Shown here in pieces: positions 1 to 8,795 of a stretch of 64,000 nt of DNA (positions are counted from its first letter, which is position 1; every line of letters starts with the position of its first letter). The DNA is from CAVYGM01 sp963768025 (GTDB lineage Bacteria > Bacteroidota > Bacteroidia > Cytophagales > Spirosomataceae), in contig CAVYGM010000003.1 in assembly GCA_963768025.1 (NCBI GenBank), forward strand, positions 1-64,000. Direction: 5' to 3'. The notes under the pieces are model-generated. The model saw only the letters and a list, made by a program, of their open reading frames with translations, was not told the DNA's origin and did not search any database. Made by a program: the position numbers and the translations under genes.

Positions 1-821
1 CCCCAGGTACCTCCTTCTTCCACCTCATCCAGAAGCAGAATAGACAGCACATCCAGAGGTTTTCGCGCACGCGGCCCAGGTGAGGGGCATAGTAGAACAG
101 CGTTTCGTAATAGGCGGGGGCGAGCTTGGTTCCCCGCAAAGCTGCCTGCTTCCGACAGTGCCCGGAACTCGCCCGCTTCGGCCCAGTTCCACGAAGCCCC
201 GTGCCGCATACAGTTGGGGCCAAATTCCATGGTGGTCTCCTGGTAGCATACGCGGCCAGACAGCAGGAGGTCATTCACCCGGGCCGAGCTTTCTTTCCAT
301 TGGTTCAGCAGGTCCGTAGGATCGGGCAATAGCCGTTCAAATTCCTTTCGGGCTTTCTCGTACTCGTACGCATGAGCCCGGCCCATGGGGTGGGTCGGGA
401 AACCCGTCGGCAACAATACGTACCGCATTCAGGTAGTAGGGGTGGTCATATTCCAGGTTCTGGGCCAGCAGGGGTGCCTCGGTCAGCGAAACCAGCAGGG
501 TGCGAAACAGGTAGGCGTCACTGTCGAGGTGGATGAAGGCTTCGGTTTGCAGCGCGTAGGGTATGGAGCTTGCGCATGGCCCAGGCTTCGGCACGGGGCG
601 GTTGGTAGCTTTTCCTGAGATAGCACCACGGCCCGGTAGGGCAGGTCTAGCTCTCCCAGCAGCCAGTCGGCCCCGCGCGCGGTGGTGTGCAGCACGGCCC
701 CTCCTGCGTGCGTAGCCAGGCTGTGGGCGCTCAGTGCCCAGCTGTACGCGTGGAACTCCTCGCTGAGCCAGCCCGCTGCCGGGTCATGAGTGGTCCAGAA
801 GGTTTGGAGAGGTAGGGGCAT
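1..821 (-). pseudogene. DUF6734-like protein, multiply frameshifted, cut by window start
   Basis: Reading leftwards from an ATG at 821, the N-terminus (TFWTTHDPAAGWLSEEFH, then YSWALS) resembles DUF6734, a Bacteroidota family of unknown, possibly glycosyltransferase-related, function. The similarity continues through PRAEAWAMRKLHTL, then LQTEAFIHLDSDAYLF with a DxD-like motif, then LLAQNLEYDHPYY. These pieces lie in different frames. I can follow at least five frame changes, near 610, 575, 375, 118 and 65, and convincing protein sequence resumes after each. No single frame is open across the gene, and the 3' end lies outside the window. It may be a true pseudogene, but preserved coding either side of each break suggests indel errors. 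The family call rests on recalled sequence pattern only. Confidence 0.5.
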
Positions 822-830
822 GGCAAGTAG

Positions 831-1975
831 TCAGTTACCAGGGTTTTCCTGACATGTAATGACATGAAAGCTTAGAGCCTGTTCGGACGAGTGTTTGTTT
901 TTTGGGTGCGTATTACTTATGCAGAGGCCCTTTTTGGACTGAAACCAACTGAATGGCTGATAGGTATACCCGGGAAGGTTGTGTTCGCCAATCAGTTCGA
1001 AACGAGGATTAAAAACTTTCAACAGAAGTTCTTTTTCTAAAAAAGTATTCAATTCTGTATTCGACTTTTTGTAGGGGGTACTTTTCCATATAAATTGATA
1101 GTATAGTTTACGGTAGGGGTCGTAAATTACTTCGAGATAGTGGGTATTTTCTAGGGCGTGTCGCTCCCAAATTTCTAATGAGTTGGAGGCTGGTAATGGC
1201 ACTATGCTGCCCCCACTGCTGGTTTGTGGATATTCTCTTAATTGCCCGGTACGTAGCGAATACGTATAAATTGAAGGGTCGTACAGATGATTGTAAACCA
1301 CCAACGTATCCTCGATCACACTCCCATTGGTATAATTTAAGAAACCATACTTTCCCTTGTTTTTCAGATAATATTCGGGGAACTCAACTGGAATACTTGT
1401 AAATGAGTTGGTTGTTAGATTATATAAAACCAGAGGTGTTTCTTTTTTTTGGAGATAGCTTTCCCGGACGGAGAAAAGAAGTACAGACTGGGTAGCATGA
1501 CTATACCGTAGCGGTACATATTGGTTGCTGATAGGATTGCCAATCAATTCGTATTTCTTATCAATTTGCTCCGCGTAGGTATGGTCTTTTCATTATATGG
1601 CCTTTGCTGTCCAGAATTTTCAAATGTCCGTATTCCTGTACAAGTACCGTAGTACTGTCTATCAGCGTGATACCTTCTATTCTGCCAATGCCATCAGGCC
1701 CCTCTCTTCGGACCGGAATTTGATGGATCAGCTTCCTGCTCTCGAAGGAGAATATTTCAAAGCTACGTAACGGTTCATTGTGACCCCACAAAAAGACCCA
1801 ATGCCTCATTGAAACCATACGTATCGTAGGTGTTTAGCTGGGATGAGTCTATTTTTATTTGAATGGAATCTACTGAGAAAGTGATCTGCGTAGCCTTTGT
1901 ATTGCTTTTGTCGATACCACACCCAGAGGCATACAGGAGAATCGATACTATTATTGCAGTAAAAGCGTATTTCAT
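831..1975 (-). pseudogene. DUF4221-family lipoprotein, two frameshifts
   Basis: The start at 1975 encodes a lipoprotein signal (SILLYASGCG, lipobox Cys at about residue 19). The chain continues in a second frame from about 1800 (EIFSFESRKLIHQIPVRREG, then GPDGIGRIEG) and a third frame from about 1575 (IDKKYELIGNPISNQYVPL) to the stop at 831. The combined protein of about 380 residues matches DUF4221, a Bacteroidota family of predicted beta-propeller lipoproteins. The first break sits at a run of five T (coding strand) near 1790 and the second near 1577. Both are single-base events. It lies downstream of a small exported peptide gene on the same strand, a pairing reminiscent of other Bacteroidota loci with NVEALA peptides and propeller lipoproteins. 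Confidence 0.7.
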
Positions 1976-2036
1976 CGAATTGATATGGATTGAGGATGTG
2001 TTGCGTTTTTTGCGTAACGCAACACATCTAATGGGG

Positions 2037-2246
2037 TTATTTACATCTATCTGAGGTCATAGTAGAACAAGAAAGACCATTCCCATTTCCACAATCCTGA
2101 TAAGAAGTTGTTTTTTTACACCATACATATTTGTAATTACCACCACCGGTTGCCTGCGCTTCGTTGAAAATTGAATCACTGGCAGTAAGACCTAAGCCTG
2201 CCATGGCAGTAATCATTATTGATTTTTTTAAACTACTTTTTTTCAT
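2037..2246 (-). CDS. small exported four-cysteine peptide, NVEALA-like
   Basis: This gene encodes 69 residues. A Lys-rich start (MKKSSLKKS) leads into a hydrophobic segment (about residues 10-23), followed by SIFNEAQATGGG and a polar C-terminal half of about 34 residues with four cysteines (VWC, QDC, LSC, DRC). The layout resembles the NVEALA class of small Bacteroidota peptides: hydrophobic leader, NVEALA-like motif, glycines, then a Cys-rich core. The Cys spacing could support two disulfides if exported. It is the first gene of a minus-strand pair with the DUF4221 gene, 62 bases downstream. No peptide-modifying enzyme or peptidase-containing ABC exporter is visible next to it. Function is unknown and the class assignment is inference from pattern. 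Confidence 0.6.
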   Translation of the reverse strand: MKKSSLKKSIMITAMAGLGLTASDSIFNEAQATGGGNYKYVWCKKTTSYQDCGNGNGLSCSTMTSDRCK

Positions 2247-2367
2247 TGTAGGAAAATTAAAGTTAATTATCTATATCCCTTCTTTCTAAGCCGGGCCCTG
2301 ACCGTAGGAAAAAGGTTACTTCAAATCACCACCATAAACTCACCAAAGTCAATAGCCCCTTCACCCC

Positions 2368-2405
2368 AAAAAGTGATCATTTTTCAAAAAAGTGATCATG
2401 TTTTT
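2368..2405. repeat. tandem direct repeat with TGATCA core
   Basis: Two copies of AAAAAGTGATCAT lie 19 bases apart, each followed by a T-rich stretch, just beyond the stop of the LuxR-type gene. Each unit is nearly self-complementary around TGATCA. They could be paired operator half-sites for the peptide gene starting at 2246 or weak terminators for the regulator. Nothing in the sequence decides between these. Confidence 0.4.
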
Positions 2406-2409
2406 GTAA

Positions 2410-3039
2410 TTATTTTTTTACTTCTTCATTCAGGCTATTGCGGCTTGCCGTTATTTCGTACAACTTTATGAACTGGGAAAGCCGCGCCGGGCTGCCGGTA
2501 AGTGCCAGTTTTTTCTTGATGTTCTTGCAATGATTTTTTACCGTGACCTCGCTGAGATGGAGCTGCTGCGCAATGTCGCGGGCCCGTCTTCCGCGGCCTA
2601 CCTGATCCAGAATCTCCCGCTCGCGCGGGCTGAGTTGAAGCAAGAGCTGAGCAGGCGGAGGGTTGGGTAGTAGCTTCGGCGAAATAAAGGGCTCCTGGTC
2701 CTGACTGGCTTTCAGTAAAGCCTCAACTTGCGCCGGTTCTTCGTCGGGATGGAACAGGGCGTCGGCCGTCAGGTAAGTGCAGAGGGTCGGGAGGTTATTT
2801 TGGCAAGTGAGGCATACGAGGTAGGTGCGTGGGGCGATCCGCTTTCGGACGGCTATCAGTAGAGCCGGGGTTTCTTCTGGCAGTTGCTCTTCCTCCACCA
2901 ACAACATATCTGGGGCAAAACTTCGGACCGCGGCGAATAGCTGTTCCGGTGAAGAGCACAGATAGTACTCGTGGACGGTTTGGTTTTTGAAAAGCAGGCT
3001 GAGGGTTTCAAGTTTCTGGGATAGGATTACGAGGCGCAT
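2410..3039 (-). CDS. LuxR-type regulator with degenerate receiver domain
   Basis: The 209-residue protein has an N-terminal receiver-like region (about 1-115) and a C-terminal LuxR helix-turn-helix (about 135-185, LSPREREILDQVGRG and LSEVTVKNHCKNIKKKL). In a normal receiver the phospho-acceptor Asp ends the PDxxLLxD strand. Here that strand reads PDMLLVEEE, so Glu stands where Asp is expected and phosphorylation looks unlikely. Oligomerisation or ligand control is more plausible. It lies upstream of the peptide/DUF4221 pair on the same strand and is divergent from the RND pump, so either could be a target. No sensor kinase is adjacent. The HTH call is firm; the receiver assignment is less certain. 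Confidence 0.8.
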   Translation of the reverse strand: MRLVILSQKLETLSLLFKNQTVHEYYLCSSPEQLFAAVRSFAPDMLLVEEEQLPEETPALLIAVRKRIAPRTYLVCLTCQNNLPTLCTYLTADALFHPDEEPAQVEALLKASQDQEPFISPKLLPNPPPAQLLLQLSPREREILDQVGRGRRARDIAQQLHLSEVTVKNHCKNIKKKLALTGSPARLSQFIKLYEITASRNSLNEEVKK

Positions 3040-3112
3040 GAGGAATGGGATAGAATGGTATAGAGTGGTATGGTTACTATAAATGGTTTGGAAAATTAGT
3101 TATAATTTTTAA

Positions 3113-3132
3113 CAAACAAACAAACAAACAAA
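3113..3132 (+). repeat. (CAAA)5 tetranucleotide repeat
   Basis: Five uninterrupted CAAA units lie between the divergent LuxR-type gene and the RND pump, 46 bases before the pump's apparent ATG at 3179. Tetranucleotide tracts in promoter regions can alter spacing by slippage. There is no evidence here that this one does. Confidence 0.7.
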
Positions 3133-3178
3133 TGTTCCCATATTGGATGAAAAGGTTGGAAACTAAGGTCGGGATGCC

Positions 3179-3827
3179 ATGCTGCTGAGAGCGTATCAGG
3201 TACTTTTAGTGTTTTTGTTGCTGAGCCTGTTGGGGTTGGCCGTGGTACCCCGCATCGGGCTCCGGTTGGCTCCGATGCCGCAGGGGGCCACGCTGCGGGT
3301 AGCGATCGGCTGGCCGGGTGCCTCGCCGTTGCTGATGGGAACAGCGGGTGACCACGGCGATCGAGGGCGTGGTAAGCACCCTCCGGGATATAAAATCCGT
3401 GGAGTCTACTTCGGGTTACCATCAGGCCCACGCTCTATCTGGATAGCCTCCACGCCGGGGCCGATGCCGATCGGGTAAGGTTTGAGGTGGCGGCGTTGCT
3501 CCGGCGGCTGTACCCCGCCTGCCGCCCGGAGTGTCCTACCCGGAGCTCAGCCTGAACAGCGCCCGGGAGGAGCAAAAGCAACAGCCTTTCATGATTGTGC
3601 AGGTCAACGGCGCGGGCTCGGTAGCGGAGCTGTCGGCCTTTGCGCAAAACACCCTTACGCCCCGCCTGGCGCTGATGGAGGGCCTCTACGGAGTGCAGGT
3701 GGAGGGCGGCAGCCGTAAGAGTGGCGCGTAGCCTACTCGCCCGATCTACCTTCGCCGCCTGGGCCTTACCCCAGGAGAACTGGTAGCTGCCCTGCAACGG
3801 CAGGGGGCCGACGAACCGGTTGGCTGG
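3179..3827 (+). pseudogene. RND efflux transporter, N-terminal part, five frameshifts
   Basis: The apparent true start is the ATG at 3179 (MLLRAYQVLLVFLLLSLLGL, the first RND membrane helix). The normal RND N-terminus follows in shifting frames: GWPGASPLLM, then EQRVTTAIEGVVSTLRDIKS, TLYLDSL, DADRVRFEVAALLRRLY, PRLPPGVSYPELSLNSARE, EWRVAYSPD and RRLGLTPGELVAALQRQG. Breaks lie near 3335, 3432, 3513, 3715 and 3760. At least three are one-base length changes in G or C runs. With the intact frame from 3828 the protein would be about 1050 residues, the normal RND length. Five indels in 450 bases with perfect coding between them point to poor local sequence, though decay cannot be excluded. Confidence 0.75.
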
Positions 3828-6341
3828 TTGCGCGACAAGGCCGGTCGGCAGCAGAGCGTATCGGTACTTTCCGACCGGGCTGCGGCTCCCCTGACGGAAG
3901 CAGTGGTAGGGAATAGGGGCGGCAGATTGTTGTATATCAGAGACTTGGCTACGGTAGAGTGGCGCGCGCCCAGAGCCGTGAACTATTACCGGGTCAATGG
4001 CCGTAATGCCGTGCAGGTAGTGCTGACGGCCCGCCCCGACGCCAACCAACTGGCGCTTTCGCGGCGGGTAAGGGAGGTACTCGCCGCCGTACAGCAGCAG
4101 GCCACGGTAGGGCTGCGGGTGGAGCACGACGCCTCCGACTACGTGCGACAAAACCTGGTACGGATGGGCTGGCAGTCCGGAGCGGCGGTGGGGCTGCTGC
4201 TGCTGGTACTGATCCTGCTGCTGCGCGATGTACGCTACCTTAGCCTGGTGGTGGGCGGTTTGGTGGTGAGCCTGCTGGTATCGCTGCTGGTATTTTACGG
4301 CCTGGGCATCAGCCTGCACGCCTACACGTTGGCGGCCCTTACGGCCTCACTAGGCCTGCTGATCGACAATACGCTGGTAATGGCCGATCACTACCGGCAC
4401 TACCGCAACCGCCGGGTAATCACGGCCCTGCTGGGGGCTACCCTCACCACCTGCGCGGCCTTGACGGTGATCTGGTTTTTGCCCGAAGCCGCCCGGCGCG
4501 ACCTGCTCGAATTCGGGCAGGTGCTGGTGCTGACGTTGCTGGTATCGCTGGCGGTGGCCTACTGGTTTGTGCCCGCCTGGCTCGAAACCTGGCCGCTTCG
4601 CTCCACTACCTCGCCGAAGCCCTCCTCGGCGGCGGCCTGGCTGGACCGCCGCTACGGCCAACTTTTGGCTGTTTTGTGCCGATTTCCGAAGACTGTTACC
4701 GGGCTGGCCGTGCTGCTATTCGGCCTACCGGTGTTTATGTTGCCGGCTTCCCTGCCGGATACATATCCCTATGAAAGTGGTTACAATAATTTGATAGGAA
4801 GTAGCTTTTATCAGGAAGAAATACGCCCTTTTGCGGACAAAGTTTTGGGCGGTACCCTGCGGCTTTTTGTGAACTACGTGTACGAAAACAGCTACTACGC
4901 CAATAATGAACGTACATTACTATACGTCGTAGCCGATTTGCCCAATCAGAGTACCCCCGAGCAGATGAACGACCTGATGAAACAGATGGAAGGCGTAGTG
5001 GCACAGGACGCTGCCGTGGAGCGGTTCGTGACCGAAATCTATTCGGGGCAGCAAGCGGTACTGACCACCTATTTCAAAAAAGAGGAGGAGAACGGCCTGG
5101 CTCCCTACCGCCTGAAAGCCCGGCTCATCAACCGCTCCACCGAGATGAGCGGGGTAGGCTGGGATATCTATGGCGTGGGTCAGGGCTTCAATCAACGGAC
5201 GGAGGAGAATCAGACCCCCAGCTTCAACGTGGTGCTGCGGGGGTACAACTACGACCAACTGGAAAAAGTAGCCAACCGGCTGGCCGCAAAATTACTGCCG
5301 CACCCCCGCATACAGGAGGTGGATATTGACCGGGTACCCGGTTTTTTCAGTCAGAAAAATCTCTATGCCTACCGGCTGCCGCTGGACGAAGGCGCGCTGG
5401 TACAAGCCGGGGGCCAACGGGCGGCCGTAGTAACTGCCCTCCGCGAGCGGTACAACACCCGGCCCGATGCCGATCTGTACCGGTTGACGCCCTCGGGCTA
5501 CGAAGCCGTGCGGGTGGTGCCCGACCAACCCGGCGATGTGTGGGAGATCAGCCAACTAGCGTTTGGGTTGACCGATAGCACGGCGACCAAACTGGCCACC
5601 ACTCCGCCACAACGCGAGCGGACCGCCCCGGAGATCCGGAAAGAGGATCAGCAGTACATCCGGCAGCTAAGTTTTGAGTACTTCGGCAACTATACGTTTG
5701 GGAGTGAGTTTCTGAACAAAACCTTGCAAGAGTTTCAATCGGAACTACCCCTGGGCTACGAAGCCGAGCGGATCACCCTCAACTGGTGGCAGCAGGACGC
5801 GCCCCGGCAGTACGGCCTGGTGCTGTTGGTGATCCTGGCGATCTTCCTGATCGGCACGGTGCAGTTCGAGTCGTTCGGGCAGTCGTTCTGGATGATCCTG
5901 CAAATTCCGCTGTCTTTTACTGGGGTGTTTGTGGCATTTTATATATCCGAATACAACTTCGATCAAGGAGGCTACGCCAGCTTCCTGCTGCTGGCGGGAC
6001 TGGTGGTCAATGCTTCGCTTTTTCTTCTCGACGAATTCAACCGGCAGGCAGCGCGCTGCCCCCAACGGCCGCTGGTGGCCTACCGCCGGGCGGTGCGGGC
6101 TAAGCTGCGGCCTATTCTGCGGTCGGTGCTGACCACCGTCACCGGTCTGCTTCCTTTTGTGTGGGGAGGGGAAGCGCAGCCCTTCTGGCCCGCTTTGGCG
6201 GTGGGTACCTGCGGTGGGTTGCTCATCTCCATCGGGATGCTGCTGCTGGTGTTTCCGGTGTTATTCCGGCGCTGGCTAAACCAAACGGCCCAAATGAGCG
6301 TAGGTTATAGGGAGGGCCGTTGGGAAAGGATGTTGGAATAA
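3828..6341 (+). CDS. efflux RND transporter permease subunit (AcrB/CusA-type)
   Basis: The open frame of 837 residues carries the bulk of an inner-membrane proton-driven RND pump: a porter subdomain, a membrane block at about residues 115-260 (including LTASLGLLIDNTLVMADHY, the helix 4 region), a second periplasmic loop, and a C-terminal membrane block from about 655 (GLVLLVILAIFLIGTVQFES onward). The first 210 or so residues of a full RND protein lie upstream in shifted frames, so the start at 3828 is not a biological start. No membrane-fusion protein or TolC gene is adjacent, which is unusual for an RND system; partners may lie elsewhere. The substrate class cannot be read from the sequence. 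Confidence 0.9.
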   Translation: MRDKAGRQQSVSVLSDRAAAPLTEAVVGNRGGRLLYIRDLATVEWRAPRAVNYYRVNGRNAVQVVLTARPDANQLALSRRVREVLAAVQQQATVGLRVEHDASDYVRQNLVRMGWQSGAAVGLLLLVLILLLRDVRYLSLVVGGLVVSLLVSLLVFYGLGISLHAYTLAALTASLGLLIDNTLVMADHYRHYRNRRVITALLGATLTTCAALTVIWFLPEAARRDLLEFGQVLVLTLLVSLAVAYWFVPAWLETWPLRSTTSPKPSSAAAWLDRRYGQLLAVLCRFPKTVTGLAVLLFGLPVFMLPASLPDTYPYESGYNNLIGSSFYQEEIRPFADKVLGGTLRLFVNYVYENSYYANNERTLLYVVADLPNQSTPEQMNDLMKQMEGVVAQDAAVERFVTEIYSGQQAVLTTYFKKEEENGLAPYRLKARLINRSTEMSGVGWDIYGVGQGFNQRTEENQTPSFNVVLRGYNYDQLEKVANRLAAKLLPHPRIQEVDIDRVPGFFSQKNLYAYRLPLDEGALVQAGGQRAAVVTALRERYNTRPDADLYRLTPSGYEAVRVVPDQPGDVWEISQLAFGLTDSTATKLATTPPQRERTAPEIRKEDQQYIRQLSFEYFGNYTFGSEFLNKTLQEFQSELPLGYEAERITLNWWQQDAPRQYGLVLLVILAIFLIGTVQFESFGQSFWMILQIPLSFTGVFVAFYISEYNFDQGGYASFLLLAGLVVNASLFLLDEFNRQAARCPQRPLVAYRRAVRAKLRPILRSVLTTVTGLLPFVWGGEAQPFWPALAVGTCGGLLISIGMLLLVFPVLFRRWLNQTAQMSVGYREGRWERMLE

Positions 6342-6435
6342 AAAGTCGTTAGAAAACACAATGCAGGTGGGGGATTGCAATTTTTTTTCGTCCTCTATGG
6401 TTATATAGGCAATACCAACCACTTTGTACTCATCT

Positions 6436-6867
6436 ATGGCAAACAGCTCTTTGACGGCGCAGATTTTGCGTTCTATATTTTTTAAAAAAGCCACGGGGAA
6501 GGCCGGAAAATACGCATCCAACGGCGCCCGCTTGTTTGAATTGGCAAAAAAAGTACTGGCAAAATCGCAACAGAAAGGGTTCAGGGAGGGCATGTCCGAA
6601 GCGCAAGGGCAGGTGCAACTCCTGGTGAGGCTCATCCGGGCGTATGCCTCGGGCGAGTACCGCAAGCTACCCTGGAAAAGTTTATTGTCGGTGGTGGGCG
6701 TGCTGATATACTTCGTATCGCCCATTGATTTCATCCCCGACTTTCTGCCCATAGTGGGCCTTACGGACGATCTGGCGCTGGTTTTCTGGCTATTTAAAAC
6801 GCTGACTGACGACCTGAGTGATTTCAGCCAATGGGAAAAAGAAAACAAAACGATCAACATTGGATAG
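6436..6867 (+). CDS. YkvA-like DUF1232 membrane protein
   Basis: The 143-residue protein has the DUF1232 signature near its C-terminus (about residues 97-120, YFVSPIDFIPDFLPIVGLTDD), in a membrane-associated segment after the hydrophobic stretch LLSVVGVLIYFVSP. The N-terminal half is basic and soluble. Biochemical function in this family is not established. I chose the ATG at 6436; an in-frame TTG at 6424 would add four residues. It sits 94 bases after the RND pump and before tatA. The -7-like element at 6900 suggests tatA can be transcribed separately. Confidence 0.8.
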   Translation: MANSSLTAQILRSIFFKKATGKAGKYASNGARLFELAKKVLAKSQQKGFREGMSEAQGQVQLLVRLIRAYASGEYRKLPWKSLLSVVGVLIYFVSPIDFIPDFLPIVGLTDDLALVFWLFKTLTDDLSDFSQWEKENKTINIG

Positions 6868-6899
6868 CTTCCGGTGTTTTATTTAGTAAAAAGTTTAAT

Positions 6900-6907
6900 T
6901 AAATTTG
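6900..6907 (+). promoter_or_regulatory. putative -7 element TAAATTTG upstream of tatA
   Basis: TAAATTTG fits the Bacteroidota -7 consensus TAnnTTTG and lies 25 bases before the tatA ATG, a suitable distance. I see no good -33 TTTG at the right spacing, so this is tentative. Confidence 0.35.
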
Positions 6908-6932
6908 TATTCATAATAAAACAATCAATAAA

Positions 6933-7145
6933 ATGGAATTCGGATCAATTTTTGCATTTATGGGATTAGGGGGACAGGAAATTTTCCTGGTAGCTCTGTT
7001 CATTCTTCTTTTCTTCGGAGCGAAGAAAATCCCGGAACTGATGCGCGGACTAGGTCAGGGCATCAACGAATTTAAGAACGCTACCAAAGACGTAAAAGAG
7101 AATATAGAGAAAGGTATGGAAGACTCCTCAACTACCAAGAACTGA
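6933..7145 (+). CDS. tatA: Sec-independent protein translocase TatA/TatE
   Basis: The 70-residue protein has the TatA pattern: a short N-terminus (GLGGQEIFLV), one membrane helix (about residues 13-30), the hinge FFGAKKIPELMRGLGQGI with FGxKKxPEL conserved, then an amphipathic and charged tail. TatA forms the pore-like component of the twin-arginine pathway in the inner membrane and works with TatC, which is not in this window. Several proteins here carry Tat-like signals (at 21378, 32516, 40631 and 42490), so the pathway is evidently used. A hairpin terminator follows. Confidence 0.95.
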   Translation: MEFGSIFAFMGLGGQEIFLVALFILLFFGAKKIPELMRGLGQGINEFKNATKDVKENIEKGMEDSSTTKN

Positions 7146-7173
7146 GGAAATTCTGACATAGCATTTCTGAATG

Positions 7174-7230
7174 CAGAGCCGATTTGGTTTAGACTTTAAA
7201 AACGCCTATACCAAGACGGCTCTGACTTTT
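7174..7230 (+). terminator. probable intrinsic terminator after tatA
   Basis: CAGAGCCG (7174-7181) pairs perfectly with CGGCTCTG (7217-7224) and is followed by ACTTTTTG. The loop is long (35 bases), with TTGG/CCAA able to extend the stem inward. The position between tatA and the next gene suits termination. Confidence 0.5.
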
Positions 7231-7260
7231 TGTTTGTATCATCCCTAATTCTCCTCGCAA

Positions 7261-8721
7261 TTGAAAGAGTACCTGACGCTCGCTGATATACAGCACGACT
7301 TGCGTGCAGGAAATACTACCTGTGTAGAGCTGGTGGGGCAGTACCTGGCCCGCATCGAACAGCACCAACATCTCAATGCCTTCGTGGAAGTATACGCCGA
7401 CGAGGCCTCACAAAAGGCCCTTGAGGTAGATCTACGTTTGCACAATTCTACCGCCGGACGCCTCGCTGGGTTGGTGCTGGGTATCAAAGATGTACTCTGC
7501 TACACCGGCCACGGCGTGCAGGCCGGCAGCAAAATCCTGGATCAGTATAACTCCCCATTTACGGCAACCGCCGTACAGCGCCTGCTCGACGAAGACGCTA
7601 TCATCATCGGTCGTCAGAACTGCGACGAGTTTGCGATGGGTTCCTCCAACGAAAGCTCCTACTTTGGTCCGGTACGCAATGCCGCCGACCCTAGTAGCGT
7701 GCCCGGTGGCTCGTCGGGTGGCTCGGCCGTAGCGGTGCAAGCCGGGCTGTGCCATGCCTCACTGGGGAGCGACACGGGTGGTTCGGTGCGCCAGCCCGCC
7801 GCTTTTTGTGGGGTAGTGGGTATGAAGCCCTCCTACGGGCGGGTGTCGCGCTGGGGCTTGATTGCTTATGCATCTTCTTTCGACTGCATCGGGCCGATTA
7901 CCAAAAGTGTAGAGGATGCGGCCTTATTGCTGGAAATTATGGCCGGAGCGGATGAGTACGACAGCACGGTTTCGACCCGGGAGGTACCGGCCTACTCGGA
8001 AGCGATACAACAGCCGGACTACTTCGGAGACCGAAAGGCCCGGATAGGGTACCTGCGGGAATCGGTGGAGAGCGAAGCCGTGGAACCGGCCATTCGGCAG
8101 CGTACCCTGGAAGCGTTGAATCTGCTGCGCGAGCAGGGCCACGTGGTGGAGCCCGTCGAGATGCCCCTGCTCCATTATGCACTCCCTACCTATTATATCC
8201 TGACTACCGCCGAGGCTAGTTCCAATCTGTCGAGATTCGACGGCGTGCGCTATGGTCACCGGGCTGAGGCGGCTACGGACCTGGAAAGCCTGTACAAAAA
8301 ATCCCGCACCGAAGGGTTTGGCGAGGAAGTCCGCCGCCGGATTCTGCTTGGGACATTTGTTTTGAGCGCAAATTATTACGATGCATACTATACGAAGGCG
8401 CAGCGCGTTAGAAAATTAATACGTCAGGAGACCGAGCGTTTGCTTTCTTCCTATGACTTCCTGATTTCGCCCGTCACCCCGACGACGGCGTTCAAGCTGG
8501 GAGAAAAAATGGATGATCCCTTGCAGATGTATTTGGCCGATATATTCACCGTACAGGCAAATGTGGTAGGAGCACCGGCCATTTCTATTCCCAATGGCCA
8601 GGATGATGCCGGCTTGCCCATCGGCTTGCAAATTATGACCCGCTCTTTTGGTGAAGCAGAATTATTTAATTTTTCTTCCTATGTGACTGATTTAATCTCC
8701 ACAACCATAAAAATAGAATAG
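7261..8721 (+). CDS. gatA: Asp-tRNA(Asn)/Glu-tRNA(Gln) amidotransferase subunit A
   Basis: This is the glutaminase subunit of the GatCAB transamidosome, which turns Glu-tRNA(Gln) and/or Asp-tRNA(Asn) into the amide forms in the cytosol. The 486-residue protein has the amidase signature with the Ser-cisSer-Lys triad at the expected spacing: K76 (LGIKDVLC), S151 (PGGSSGGS) and S175 (DTGGSVRQPA). The start is a TTG at 7261. An in-frame stop (TAA at 7246) lies just upstream and no ATG fits the conserved N-terminus. gatB and gatC are not nearby, as is common in this phylum. Confidence 0.95.
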   Translation: MKEYLTLADIQHDLRAGNTTCVELVGQYLARIEQHQHLNAFVEVYADEASQKALEVDLRLHNSTAGRLAGLVLGIKDVLCYTGHGVQAGSKILDQYNSPFTATAVQRLLDEDAIIIGRQNCDEFAMGSSNESSYFGPVRNAADPSSVPGGSSGGSAVAVQAGLCHASLGSDTGGSVRQPAAFCGVVGMKPSYGRVSRWGLIAYASSFDCIGPITKSVEDAALLLEIMAGADEYDSTVSTREVPAYSEAIQQPDYFGDRKARIGYLRESVESEAVEPAIRQRTLEALNLLREQGHVVEPVEMPLLHYALPTYYILTTAEASSNLSRFDGVRYGHRAEAATDLESLYKKSRTEGFGEEVRRRILLGTFVLSANYYDAYYTKAQRVRKLIRQETERLLSSYDFLISPVTPTTAFKLGEKMDDPLQMYLADIFTVQANVVGAPAISIPNGQDDAGLPIGLQIMTRSFGEAELFNFSSYVTDLISTTIKIE

Positions 8722-8795
8722 TAAGTATTTGGTTCAAGACACTTTATTGAGTGTAAAATAAAATAATACAGTCTAATTAAACTTACCTGACACTG

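Noticed and set aside
3435..4319. 294-codon minus-strand frame rich in Gln and His
   Set aside because: Antisense to the RND pump; the His/Gln richness is the reverse of Leu/Val-rich membrane helices.
8742..8760. Short ACACT/AGTGT hairpin after gatA
   Set aside because: A five-pair stem without a T run is too weak to call.
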